Source: Anaeramoeba flamelloides
Taxonomy: Eukaryota > Metamonada > Anaeramoebidae
Length of the DNA stretch: 64,000 nt
Direction: 5' to 3'
NCBI GenBank assembly: GCA_027625915.1
Contig: JANTQA010000032.1
Coordinates: 6,324,001-6,388,000 of the forward strand
The first letter of the stretch is position 1. Every line of letters starts with the position of its first letter. Made by a program: the position numbers and the translations under genes. This document shows, in pieces, positions 1-11,697 of this stretch. The notes beneath the pieces are model-generated. The model was given only the letters and a program-made list of their open reading frames with translations, was not told the DNA's origin and searched no databases.

Positions 1-3000
1 ATTTTTTGCAACTGAATTACGTTTTAAAAAAAAAATTGAAAAAAAAAAAAAAACAAAAATGTGTAAAAATGATTTCAATTTTGAAAATTACCAAAACAAA
101 ATTTTTCTTCTAATATCTATGCAAACACTTTAAAAACATGTATTTAACTCATTACAACTGGACACCTTTGGCTGAAAAATCGTTTATTAAAGTTCACCAT
201 TGAAAAACTGTGATGAACTTTTTTTCACAAAATATAAAAGAATCTTCAAAATCCCCCATATTAAAAACAAAATAATAGCCTCACTTTCGTTTACGGTAGA
301 AAATAATTTAAATTTGAATTCCACTTACAAAAATCTTTTGGAAAATTGAAATAGAAATTTTTTTATATTTTTTTTTTTTGAATGAGCAAGTTATTTTTTT
401 CAAAATATAAGAATTTTTAAATATTTTTCCATTTTAGTTTTTTTCAAGTAGAAAATATTGATTGTTTTTTAATGGGCAGCATTTATTTAAAATCAATATT
501 AAAAAACGTTCTACTTTGTTTTATATTATATGTTTTTTTTTTTTGGATACCATCCATTGAATAAAGCAGATCATCGGTAATTTTCAAAATTATTACAAGT
601 TTAAAATTACACTATAAGTGTTGGTAAAACTTGAGATTTCAGAAAGGGGGGAAGATATGTATATTTTTTGAAGAAAAAGTTTTTTAAGTCTAATTTGTTT
701 TTTTTTTTTTTTGCATTTTTATTAACAAGATATTCAATTAAAAAAATGATGATTCCTAATATATTAAACGACTTTAATAAAAAAAAAAAAAAAAAATCAA
801 GTTTATTGAAGTTAATAAGTAAAAAACATATTATTATTAACGAAAAAAGTATATTTGAAAAAAAATAAACATTCCAGAACTTCAAATTCTTCAGGATTTT
901 GGTCTTTGTTATTGTTAGTATTATTAAGCATTTAAAGTTTAACTATGGGTAATAAAATATTATATATATATATATATATATTTATAAATTGTGTGGTCGT
1001 ATTAAAAAATATGGGGTTTCTAATCACAAATAATTCCATTCAATAATTGAATAAAAGATTTTCTGGAAGAAAAAGAAATTCAAAAAAAGAAAAAAAATTT
1101 TCAGAAATCAAAAAAAAAAAAAAAACCAAAAAAATTTGTATTTTTTCATTAAAATGCTTTTTTTTATGATGATAAACCTCCGATTTTTTGAAAGGAAAAT
1201 TATCGGTTTGAAGTCAAAAGTATGATATTTTTATTATTATTATTATTTAACGGGTGAGTTTTTAATTTCTCTTATTTGTATAAATAAAAAGTATTTTATT
1301 TTTATGAAAAATAACTAATTAAGTGAAATAACTTGAGTTATTAAATTAATCATTTTTTATACATGTGTATTAAGACAGTCTTGAAATTAATACTAAGTTC
1401 GAGATCAGTTCGGTGAAAAACAAATAACACGTCCTTAGAACTAATTTATGATAAACTTTTTTTCACATTTCAAGAATTGAAATCTAAAAAAAAAACAAAG
1501 ATCGAATCATAAAGAACAACCATTTCCTTCAATCAATTTAGACCGAAATTTTTAAGGTTCTTGAAATTTACAATTTATAAAAATACCATAAACTTGATTT
1601 TAATAGTCCAATTAGTAATTGAAATGAAATGTATCAAGTAATTTAAAGAATGTATGGTTGACCCTTTGCAACTCACAAAATTTTTTATTCTGTAAGATCT
1701 CAATAAATAGGAAAAAATGATCTATCATCCTAAATTTGTAATTCCTTACAACTAAAAATGAAAAAAAAAGTTGGGGAAAATCGACTTTCTATGAATATAT
1801 TTCCTATGAAATACTTTTTATCACCCTTGCACATAATATATATATATATATATATTTCTATTTCTATTTTTTTTTCTAGGTCTATTTTTTTAGGTCGTGT
1901 GAGATCGAAAATTTGTTTTTATTCATCAAACGGGAGAAAAATACAAAAATTTAGGAATTATTAATTTATCATTTTCTGGTTTGGTTAATATTTGATAAAA
2001 TTTTTACTTTGTATTTTGTATTTTATAGTATTTATGGAAATCCACATTACCTAAAATAAAATCATTTTTACAAAACTGAACTGGTAGCACAACTGTAAAA
2101 ACTCTATTTTTAATCTATATTATCTAAAATAATATCTTTTTTTATCAACTTAGCTTTATTAATTTTTTTCAACAACAAAACTCTTGATAATTTTTTTGGT
2201 ATTCATTTTCAATTTGATTTTTGAAGATAAAAATCTCTAAAAACTTTCCCATAATCCAAATTTTTCTTTCAACTAATAATTGTGTTTTGTAGGAAATAAT
2301 ACAAACAAAAAAATGTTACATAAAATAAACGAAATTTGAAAAGCGTTTGGTAATAAAGATTCGATTCAAAATACCAAATGGAGTAACTACTATCAATGAA
2401 AGAGTTCTAGGGAACTTCAATGTAGGAAAAAACAAAAAGAAAGAAAAATAGACAAAAACCAAACAAAGAGAAAACTACAATTCCCTTGACAGGATTATTA
2501 TTATTTGTAGTAACAATGAATCATTCAAGTAACCAAATACTCAAAACTCTAGATTATGTGATCTTTGAAAGTTAAAAGTTATTTATTAAGAGGGTTTAAA
2601 AGGATCTTAATTTTTTAAACATGAAAACCCAGATTATTTATCTTGTTCACCAATTTTCTTAATACTCAGTTTGACCTTGGTAACTAAAAATTAGTTGTTT
2701 CATTTTCCTTTTGAAAAAATACACATAAAACGTTTTTTTGATCCAAATTGCAGAATATTTCTATGAACACACCTTCAAAACTTAAATGAAACTGGATAAA
2801 AATATTACAAATGAAATTGGTAAATTACAAAAATAGACCTTGAAACAAACCTTGAATAAAAATAATTAATTTCTTTCTCACTCTATCCAGACTGAATAAT
2901 TTTGTTTGAAGATTTTTTCCTTTTAATCAACAAAAACTATTGAATTTGATTTCAAACTTTGCATAAAGGAAACAAATAATCATTTTTTAGAAATTACTTT

Positions 3001-3105
3001 TTCTTTTTTTACTTTTCTTAAATTTATTCCAAAAAAAAAAAATCTTTTTCCAAACAACAAGCCAACGTTGCACACCTAACAAATTTTTAATCTTATTGTT
3101 ACCGA
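1..3105. other. AT-rich gene-free stretch
   Basis: Long A and T runs, a TA microsatellite near 961-980 and another near 1829-1853. Short open frames here consist of F/K/N/I codons from homopolymers and show no family motif, so I call no gene. A segment near 40-190 resembles 52245-52375 weakly. Confidence 0.6.
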
Positions 3106-3969
3106 ATGATGGAAGAACCATATTTTCAAAGCAACCAAATGGATGAAGAACTGAAAAAAAAAAAAACCATTGAAGAAGAATTAGAGGAACTGGAAGAATT
3201 CGAAAAAAATGAAAAAAAAAACAAAATGGAAAATGAAAAAGGAAATGATGAATTTGAAAAATACAAAAAAATCTTAGAAAATATGGAATGGTATGAAGAT
3301 TTTTGTTTGGGTCTTTACAAGAACCCAAACCAGCTCTCTGATCAGATCCAAGAATTGTATATGAGCGAAGATCCTGATCTTAAAGAACTAGCATTACAAT
3401 TGCTCGCTAACCCAAAGAAATTTGCAATCTTTTTTGCAGACATTTATGAAGAACAAGAATTAATTAATTTAAAAAAAGAGCAAAAGTTTGAACGAGATGA
3501 GGAAAGAAGAAGAAAAGAGGAAGAAAAACGGAGAAAGGAAAGAGAAAAAAATGCCAAAACAACAAAATCGCCCGTCTATAAACCCTCTACAAAAACATAT
3601 TATGACAGCAGCTACAACGGATATAACTCTTACCAAACAAAGCCCCTGGAAACAAAACCAAAGCAAAAACAAACCACAAATTATTTAGATAACAATAATC
3701 GCTATAGTTACCAAACGAATTCATACCCCAACAGTACAAGATACTCTCCAAAAAAAACCACCAGCACATCAAACACTTCCACAAACAAAACCACCACTTA
3801 TACTAATAGCTATTACCAAAAAAAAATACCCCAAAAGCCCAAATATGATGAGTCCATAATCCAAACCCTGACAGAGTTTGGCGTACCCAGAGAACGCTGT
3901 GCAGAGTGCCTTGACAGGGCGAATGGTGATATCTCAATCGCAGCTAATTTGTATTATTCCCATTTGTAG
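3106..3969 (+). CDS. UBA-domain protein, otherwise unrecognised (287 aa)
   Basis: Single-exon frame starting at tandem ATG codons (3106, 3109) and ending in TAG. Residues about 10-57 are a Glu/Lys-rich, probably helical segment. Residues about 58-115 are the most gene-like part (EWYEDFCLGLY, ANPKKFAIFF) and may form a small helical domain that I do not recognise. Residues 118-150 are a highly charged helix with RRRKEEEKRRKE. Residues 150-240 are a Ser/Thr/Asn/Tyr/Lys-rich disordered linker. The last ~40 residues (ESIIQTLTEFGVPRERCAEC onward) match the UBA three-helix fold, including the hydrophobic FGVPRERC turn and a NGDISIAANLYY third helix. UBA domains bind ubiquitin, so a ubiquitin-adaptor role is the natural inference, but partner and pathway are unknown. 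It has no signal peptide or membrane segment. The window shows no functional neighbour. Confidence 0.8.
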   Translation: MMEEPYFQSNQMDEELKKKKTIEEELEELEEFEKNEKKNKMENEKGNDEFEKYKKILENMEWYEDFCLGLYKNPNQLSDQIQELYMSEDPDLKELALQLLANPKKFAIFFADIYEEQELINLKKEQKFERDEERRRKEEEKRRKEREKNAKTTKSPVYKPSTKTYYDSSYNGYNSYQTKPLETKPKQKQTTNYLDNNNRYSYQTNSYPNSTRYSPKKTTSTSNTSTNKTTTYTNSYYQKKIPQKPKYDESIIQTLTEFGVPRERCAECLDRANGDISIAANLYYSHL

Positions 3970-4522
3970 GCAAGATGGTTTTTGATAGTCATCAATTCTT
4001 CATAAACTGTTATTTTTTTTTTTGTGACTTTTTTTGATTGAAAGTAACCTTTAAAAATGAAAATGGAATTTGTTTTTTCTTTTTAAATTGTTTTTGAGAT
4101 CAAAATCCTAATTATTAAAAAAGGAATTATAGTGCCCATTCAAATTTATTTCTATTTGTTGTTGATTTTTGTGTTTCCTAACTTGATTTGAATAATTACA
4201 AAAAAAAATTTATTTTTGAAATTTCTGTCTTTTTTTTTACTTTTACAAATTTAATATTATATGTCAATGTATATTTGTGTATGTGTATGGAGATAGATGT
4301 CTATATTTATACATTAGGAGATTTTTTTCAAAAATAATTTTTTTCTCAAAATTTTAATTGTTTTGAGATTATTCTTATTTTTAAAAAAGTTTAGTTTCTG
4401 AGCACATTAAATTTTTACAAAATCAATTCTCTACAAATTCTTTCAAAATATTTTATTTTAACAGTTGTGGGAAAAAAGTGAAACAGGGGAAAAAAGATGA
4501 AACACGGTTTTTAATTGTGAAC

Positions 4523-4800
4523 CTTAATAGAATCAAAGAAACCTGAAAAAGAAAACTTAATCGATTAAAAGAAGAAACCAATTAACTTCAAATAATAATC
4601 CATTATATTATTTTGGATCAAACCAACAAACACAATTTAAATCTATTTTCATATTGAAATTGTGGGTGTGGTTTTGGAGATCTCAAAAATAGTTAATTTT
4701 TTTGAACAAATTTTTAATAATTGATCAATCAAAGAAAAATCCCTTCAAAAGATAGTATTAAAAAAATTTTTATTGTGTTGAATACTTCATTTTGTCTTTA
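4523..4800. repeat. Inverted-repeat arm (left), partner at 15118-15400
   Basis: Read in reverse complement, 15118-15400 follows this segment base for base with roughly 80% identity by eye. Shared blocks include CCAACAAACACAATTTAAAT, TTGATCAATCAAAGAAAAA and AAAAGATAGTATTAAAAAAA. The two arms bracket a 10.3 kb interval that includes the acetyl-CoA synthetase gene. No family is recognised. Confidence 0.75.
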
Positions 4801-6491
4801 TTTATTTATTCTTTTATTAATGGATCTTGAGTTTGAATTTTCTGGTTTTTATTGATGTTCACACATAAAAAACAGGTTTCACTTTTTTTTCACATCGATA
4901 ACAATTAATCATTTCTGATTGTATGAAATATTTAAAGAGTAAGAAATTATTAGACTTAATAATTAATTTAAAAAAGTTCCTGAAACTTTTAATTTGTAGA
5001 GTTTTTTTTCTATAATTCTTTATGAATTTTTGAAAAAAATCTAAATTTGATTTTTCTCATATTTCGTAATTGGAAATTAGTAATAGGTTTATTGGTATAT
5101 TTTTTCTATTTAATAAACAAAATCACTTTTCAACTAAATTTATTGTTTAATTAAAACAATGATCAATTTTTTGTTTGATAAATATAATTATAATCATTAA
5201 AAGTGCATTTTCGGAAGAAAAAAAAAGTATTTTTGTTATCTTGTTGATAAAATTCTAATAATTATGAAAATAATTTAACAAGAAATTTGTTTCAATTTAT
5301 TTTTTGAAAGATTTTTTTTATTGTATACATATGTATGTGGAGGGGGGGTATATTAATATATAATGAGACTTTATAAGAATTAAATGTAATTTTTCTTGTT
5401 TTTTTTTTTTTTTCATATAGGAAATATAATTATTATAATTGTTATTGAAACCATTTTTCATAATTTCTTTTTCAATTTTTTACTATTTTTTGTTTTTTTC
5501 TTATCAAAAAGAAATGTATGGTAACTGAATCTATAAATTATTGATCAAAAAAAAAAAAAAGTACAACAAATTTTACTAAAATTTAACCAGAATATTCTCA
5601 ATAGCTTCCAAACAAGCAAATTATTTTATTTTTGCTAAATGTAAATTATTTTTTATTTTCTAATTTTGATTTCTTTGGATTTTTCATTTATCATATTGAA
5701 AAGAAAGTGAAAGGCGTTTGATCCCATAATTGATTCATTAAAATATGTTAAATGTAATTTACAAGATTTAGTAAACCTATGATACTAGTGGTAACTTTGC
5801 CCACAACACATTATTTTCAGTTTTTTAATAGATTTTTCTTTTTTAAATAATAAAAAAAAAATATTTAACTTCATTAATTGTTTCAGAACATTGGAAAATT
5901 CAAATTTTAACGAATAAAAATGCTAATTATTATAGATTTTCTTGAATAATAATTCTTAAGGTAAAAAATTTCAAAAGATCATAAAATATTATTTTTTAGT
6001 TAAGATTAAAAAAAAATTCCGTTTTAAAAAAATAGTGTTTTGTGAAAAAATATATTAATAGTTTTCAATACTCAAATTCTATTATAGGGCTTTGAATAGG
6101 GCATGATTGATTTGTTTAATCAGTTTATATTTTTATATATATTCTTTTTGAATAAAAGATCATTAATAATAAAAATAAAAATAGACTATTTTTTTAAGGT
6201 GGTAATAACAAAAATAGTCAATAAAACTATTGAAAAAAGATTTATGAACATACCATTTTGGGAAATAATTTTATAGATTATATTCGAAGAGAACTAATGT
6301 TCCTATTTTTTAATAGGTGAAAATATTTATCGCATTTTTAAACTTAAAAGATAGGTAAAAAATTACCATGCATTATAAAGTAAAGTTTTAAAGTTAGTAA
6401 AACAATGTCATAATAACTGGGTTTTATCAACACTAATAACTTTCAGAAGGGAAGTACAAAATTCAAGTGTATACATTTTATTTGGTTAAAG

Positions 6492-6731
6492 ATACATAAA
6501 CCAAATTTCAAAATTAGGGGCAAAATTTTCCAGTATTATTTTTTTCTTTTTTCATTTGTCTTTTAAAAATTAGCATAATTACCCACATTTCTATTTATTA
6601 GTACAAATTTGTTATTATCTCTTAAAAATTTTTGTAAAATACATTATTATTCAAAAAAAAAAAACAATTAAAAAAATTTTTTTTGATGAAAATTCTGTAC
6701 CTATTTGTGAAATTTAGCTTATCTATATATA
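6492..6731. mobile_element. Short non-autonomous element, GGGCA-TIR family
   Basis: The left end (CCAAATTTCAAAATTAGGGG then CAAAATTTTC) is matched in inverted orientation by the right end (GAAAATTCTGTACCTATTTG then TGAAATTTAGCTTATC). The right end runs into a TATATA tract. The termini resemble those of 61615-62554 and 44600-45310. At ~240 bp and without a frame, it looks like a MITE-sized derivative. Confidence 0.55.
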
Positions 6732-7549
6732 ATTAAAGAGATGGTAGAAAGGGAGGGATTAATAAAAGAAAACAAAAAAAAAAAAAAAAAAAAAGGGGGG
6801 GGATAAGATAGAAGGATTAGATCTGATTATTTTCAAATTGATCATAATTAAAGAGATTGGATCTAAAAAAATCTTAATAATTCAAAAAATTCATCATTTT
6901 TAGAGAGAGGCATTAGATTTTAAAAAAACGATAAAATGGTGTTAGTTATTTTTCATTCATTTTAAATTTATTTTTAAAATAATTTGTTTTCATATATATC
7001 TATATATATAAACTGAATTCGAACTATTTAAACAGGCTTAAACAATTGAAAGAATAATAATACTATGGTTTAAATTCAATTCGAAAATAATTTTGATTTT
7101 AAAAAAAATAATTTCATTTTTTGTCTTTTGTTTTGTTTTCATTTCATTTTTTTCCAGTTACGTAATCTGTTTGGTTAGATCAAAAAAAAAATTTTGATTG
7201 TTGTTCTAAAGTTAGTGTTGAGTTTCTTAAATTGAAAAATCATTACAATTAGTCAATGCTATCTTATTTTTTAATCGATCTACAATTGTTGGTGAAATTT
7301 AAACAAATTTATCAATACATTTTTTTTTTCAGCTTGTTTCATTCTTTTGGATACAACAATTTTTATTTTTTATATTTTTATTTATTTTTTTATTTGGATA
7401 TATACGATTGCTTATAAAAACATTAATAATGTGTAATTTAAATGTGATATTATAATTACACTTGGAAAAATATAATAAATTGTGTTTTGTTTAACTATTT
7501 TTGATTTTGTATTTATTCACATTTTTGAAATGGGATTAATATATATATA

Positions 7550-7630
7550 TCACAGGTATGACGATTTTGTTGATGTCATGAAACGCGTTTGTGCACTCGT
7601 GAGCGACGCGTAAAATTCGTTTCTCTGATA

Positions 7631-7666
<36 letters not shown>

Positions 7667-9159
7667 ATACTATTTTTTTAAAACAGGAATTCTAAAAGAA
7701 AAAGTGAATTTCATGTGCCATAAATACATAGACTATAGATTGTTTTTATTTTTCTCAGTATATTATAAAAAATCATTCTTTATTGCAACTAAAAAACCAA
7801 TAAACCTAATATAAAAAAAAATAAAATTTGGGAAACAATAATTTATTATATATATTTATTTTTGTTTATTCACAAAAAGAAAATTATTGAAAAGTTACAA
7901 ATAAAAATTTATTTTGATGGAATGAAAGGTCCTTTTTTAAAAAAATTTTATGATCGATCACAAAAAAATAAAATTGGATAAAAAAAAATATGAAAAAAAT
8001 ACTAGTGATTTTACATCAAATATATAAGATACGTAAATTTAAACCTTCTGTGCATTTGAATTATGTAATTTTATTTAATTTTTGTTGGTTCATCAATTTT
8101 TCCCTGTTATGTAAAAATTAATAAACATTAAAATAGAATAGGTGAGTTTAATAAAGAAATAATTTCATAATTCTTAGAGAAAAAAATAAAAAAATGGTAT
8201 GGCTATTACTTAAGTTAACACCTGTATTGAATATCTTTCACCAGTACAACAATGAAATATTTTTTAAAAAAATGGAAAAAGAAGGATTTTTGGATAAAAA
8301 AACAACAAAAAAAATATTTTCACAAGAATTTTGACAAAAGTGAAATAATAAAAAATGAAATTATGTTTTGGCATAATATAATAAAGGAATATTAAGGATA
8401 TGACGGTTAAGAAATGAGAAATGTACTTATGAATTAAGTACAGAAATTAAGTTTAAAATATGTATATAATATTAAAGTTTTTGTAAATGAATTATCTTTC
8501 TGGGTAGTTCAAGTAAAATCATAGGATGAAAAAAATTACTGGTTACATTAACCAAATTAGTAATTCAGAAAAAGAAACTTTTTTAAGTTAATAATTTTTA
8601 TTTTTTTTGAGATCAATAAAAATTCACTATAGAAGGGTAAAATCTCATTATAAAAAATTGGGTGAGATGATCTAATTTGGAAACACAAAAAATATAAATT
8701 TTGACCAATGTTCTTTCTCAAATTATAATTTTTTTGAATAAAAAATATAATTCTTTTTCTGGTGCTTAAAGAGTTTACAATTATAAGAGTTATAAACGAG
8801 CGAAAACTAATTTTATTGTTTTGGGAGTTTCAAAAACCAAACTATTTCCCTAGGGTTAAATACATAATCCCCAACTTAAATAGGAAATCATGAATTTCCC
8901 TTGTTTTCGAACACTTTTAAAGTAATTAAACCATATCTCTATTTTGTATTTTTCATTCCATTCATTTTTTTAAGTTTTTTCGTTTGTGTTTTTTCATATC
9001 CCAGAAACGAAAATTATGATTTCAAAAGAATTCGAAGACTTTTTCAAAAACCAAAAAACGAAAACAACGAATGAAACGAAAAAACATACAAAACCCCCGA
9101 AAAAACGCGATTTTATAAATCTTTCGCTGTTTTAAAAAGAAAAGTCGTAATACCTGTGA
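7550..9159. mobile_element. 1.6 kb element with ~20 bp terminal inverted repeats
   Basis: The left end TCACAGGTATGACGATTTT is mirrored by the right end AAAGTCGTAATACCTGTGA. Both are flanked by TA inside TATATA tracts, the arrangement expected of TA-targeting (Tc1/mariner-like) elements. No transposase frame is visible inside, so it is a decayed or non-autonomous copy. Just inside the left end is a short GC-rich island (about 7572-7612) with two ACGCGT motifs, quite unlike its surroundings. Confidence 0.55.
7632..7662. repeat. TA microsatellite
   Basis: Uninterrupted TA dinucleotides inside the 7550-9159 element. Confidence 0.9.
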
Positions 9160-9190
<31 letters not shown>

Positions 9191-11697
9191 TATTTGAAAA
9201 TTTTCAAAAAGAAAGGATAAGATAAAATAGTGATCAGAAATTTCATTATTGTTGGGTAAATCAATGTTTGAAATTTTATATATAAATTTTTGGAAAATTT
9301 AGAATTTATTAAAAATAAAACTACATTTTATAATCGAAATGGTTATATAAAAACTGAGCATAATAAAAATAAATTAGAATAAATTTTCCTCTCATATTTT
9401 ATAATAATTTATTTCTAAGGTATTTCCAAAAAAGTGTATTATTTATGTTTCATCATCAAATACAATTTATTTTACAATTATTGCTATTTATTAATTGGTA
9501 TTATAAAAATAAGAGAAATTATAATACATATTGAATCAAAAGGTATGGTGACTATTTCAGAAAAAATCATCAAAATATTTCCAAAAAATGAAAAAGGAAA
9601 TATTTATTTGGAAAAAACAATAAGCATCAAATTTCAATAAAAAAAATAACTAATATACTATAGATGAAAAAAAAACTTTTGATCCATAAATATTTTGGAA
9701 GTTATTCTTTCAATTTGAACTTTTATCAAGATTAAAGAATTGATGTAAAACAATTATTTTATCAAAAGGAAAAAAATTACATAAGAAGTTTCACACCTAA
9801 AAAATAAATCAAATTTAGCTGATACCAGAATCATTGATGATAATAGTTCAAGATATTTCATTTAAATATTCAAATTTGTTTATTATAATGAATCAGTTCA
9901 TGGATAATAATATTTATTGATATTTAAAATAGTTTTCATTTTGGTTGTATTTTAATCAAATACTTTTTAGATAAATTTTCTATACTTTTTCTGAAGTGGA
10001 ATATTATTTGATAAAATGTTTTCGAGGTTGTCAAATATATTATTACTTGAATATATAGATATATTTGTTGTAATTCATAAGTTAAATTGTAATCTTCATT
10101 TTGTATTATTTTTTAGATTTAATGTTTTATCTTAAGTATATTAGTAGGATATATTACATATCTTCTTTTAATTGGTGATTTAATTTATGATGAAAATTTA
10201 TAGATTTTACAAATAAACAAAAAAAAAAAGAAGAAGAAGAAGAAATTTAGATTAATTTTTTTAATTAAAAGTTATTAAACAAGATACTTTCGTTTTTGAG
10301 ATTAAAAAAATGGTGAAATAATTGTTATAAAGTTTTCAATGTTTACCATTTTTCATTTAAAATTATGAAAACATTTGACGTATTTCTTTATATATATATT
10401 TATTTAGATAATTTGATAGGTAACAATCAAAATTATATCTAGAATCATTCTAATAAGGAATATATTTAATAACTTCGAAGGAAATATTTCATTCATTTTC
10501 TGTAAATTATTTCGTTTTTTTCGGATTAATAAAGATATTCCCTGTAAACAATAACTTATTATAATATAGAAATAATTATTTTATTTGATATATTTCCAAA
10601 CAATGTCATTAGATTTCCCATTCCCTTTAAAGTCTATTATGTTTATCGAATTTCTTATTTTATGTCAAAAATTAAATTGGTTTTGGTCTATTGTCTTCAA
10701 CAATAAATTTTATAATTTAAGGGGTAGATAAAATTTGAAATTTACCTTCGATTTACTCGTTCATCCACAAATTCCAAAAAAAAATTGATCTTAATTTTTT
10801 TTCTATTTGAAAAGATGGAAAAATAATCCACCCTTACACCCACAATTCAAAAATTTAAAAACAAAACTTATTTTTAATTTGGATCTTATTTTTTCAAAAA
10901 TTAACAAAATTATGGACTGAAAATATTTATTGATTAACTGTTTGAAATTGTTTCAACTTGAAATTTTTACAATTTTTTGGAAAAATTAAAATCCAAATAC
11001 ATTTATGTATTTTTAACAAAGAGTAAATAAATTAGAAAGAATTAACAATTGTTCAAATAAATAGTTCACCTTTCTATTATAAAAATAAGAGGTTTCTGAT
11101 CAACTTTCATAACCATTTTACGTATTGACTTACATGATAATTATTTTCTAATCTAAAACGATTTCTGTTTCTGTAAATAATCCCTTGTTTGTGTTGGAAT
11201 GACTATTGAAAACAAATTGAACTGAACAACTCAAAAATTATCTTTTATCAAAGAATAAGTTAATCTTAATACTGAATAACAATTTTCATCGCCTTTGAAC
11301 AGATATAAGTGTCTATAACCTAAATTTTTAATCCGATTAAATAAATAAAATTATATTTTTTTTATCAAACCAAATAAAGAGCCAAATTAAAAAAATAATC
11401 AAAATAACAAAGTATTAAATCAATTAATAATAAAAGTAACTTTATTTAAAATTTTCTATTGGATTTAGAATAATCAAAAAAAAGAAAAAACTATTATTTA
11501 ACTTAAAAAACTTAAAATAAATAAGGAACTATGTCGCTATAGAAAACAAAATTCTCTGGAAGAAAAAAGGATTTCAATTGATAATAAAAAGAATTTTTTT
11601 TTTTCAAAGAAAGCACACAAATGACAAAGCCAGATCAAATTAAATTAACTAAAATAAAATTAGAACAAATAAACAAAATTCAATTCAATAAAATTAA

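Larger units (their letters stand above)
3970..11697. other. 7.7 kb gene desert with degraded repeats
   Basis: I see no supported gene. It contains one arm of an inverted repeat (4523-4800), a ~240 bp member of the GGGCA-TIR family (6492-6731), a 1.6 kb TIR element (7550-9159) and TA microsatellites at about 7632-7662 and 9161-9190. The rest is A/T low complexity. Confidence 0.6.

Noticed and set aside
607-885. Open frames on both strands near the left end
   Set aside because: Composed almost entirely of F/K/I/L/N from A/T runs; no motif and no codon structure.
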